6,775 nt of DNA from an uncultured Parabacteroides sp. (GTDB lineage: Bacteria; Bacteroidota; Bacteroidia; Bacteroidales; Tannerellaceae): contig URGO01000153.1 of assembly GCA_900547435.1 (NCBI GenBank), positions 1 to 6,775 on the forward strand, in the 5' to 3' direction. Below the pieces are notes generated by a model that saw nothing but the letters and a program-made list of their open reading frames with translations, did not search any database and was not told where the DNA came from. Shown here one piece after another: positions 6,680-6,775 of this stretch. Every line of letters begins with the position of its first letter. Position 1 is the first letter of the stretch. A program made the translations under genes and the position numbers.

Positions 6680-6775
6680 AAAAATCTATCATTTTTATTG
6701 CTGCAGAGTCCAACAGCAAATGCAACATTACGAAATATTTTTGAAAAAACACAATTTAGGAGTATCAAATTGTAG

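Noticed and set aside
6514..6768. 84-codon minus-strand frame containing EWPNGADCNSAGLRLRWFES
   Set aside because: It is the sense-strand translation of tRNA-Tyr and its promoter, not a protein gene.
6533..6775. 80-codon plus-strand frame containing SNHRRRKPAELQSAPFGHSGNCP
   Set aside because: It is the antisense of the tRNA-Tyr gene; this translation is a well-known artefact of reading across tRNA genes.

Overview
The window looks like a chromosomal segment from a gut-type Bacteroidales bacterium, most likely Parabacteroides or a close relative. Three things point there. Several genes are preceded by the Bacteroidetes promoter form TTTG-N20-TAnnTTTG rather than TTGACA/TATAAT. Start codons lack clear Shine-Dalgarno sequences. 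The proteins (a B. fragilis/P. gingivalis-type superoxide dismutase, an Omp85 barrel without POTRA domains, a patatin-Omp85 fusion and a surface-type lipoprotein) are typical of the order. The genus is an inference from general resemblance, not from a search.

Layout, left to right. Positions 1-1811 (minus strand) hold one long reading frame for a secreted lipoprotein resembling a glycoside hydrolase. It is interrupted by a single in-frame TAG at 720-722, yet stays open for at least 239 more codons until it leaves the window. Positions 1812-2103 are a divergent intergenic region with four tandem 22-bp units, the last being a perfect 20-bp palindrome. On the plus strand follow an iron/manganese superoxide dismutase (2104-2685) and a POTRA-less Omp85-family outer-membrane barrel (2760-4007) with its own promoter. 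Convergent to it, 15 bp away, is a 770-residue patatin phospholipase fused to a POTRA and an outer-membrane barrel (4023-6335, minus), with the architecture of type Vd autotransporters. Upstream of that gene are two candidate promoters and a tRNA-Tyr(GUA) gene (6548-6630, minus) with its own promoter.

Apart from the dismutase and the tRNA, the content is cell-envelope biology: a lipoprotein, an outer-membrane barrel and a phospholipase-barrel fusion. No operon joins them. The lipoprotein and dismutase genes diverge, and the barrel and patatin genes converge. I see no CRISPR array, transposase, integrase, phage gene or defence cassette. The two observations most worth a second look are the interrupted lipoprotein gene and the 22-bp repeat array, whose units carry a paired base change that preserves the central palindrome.
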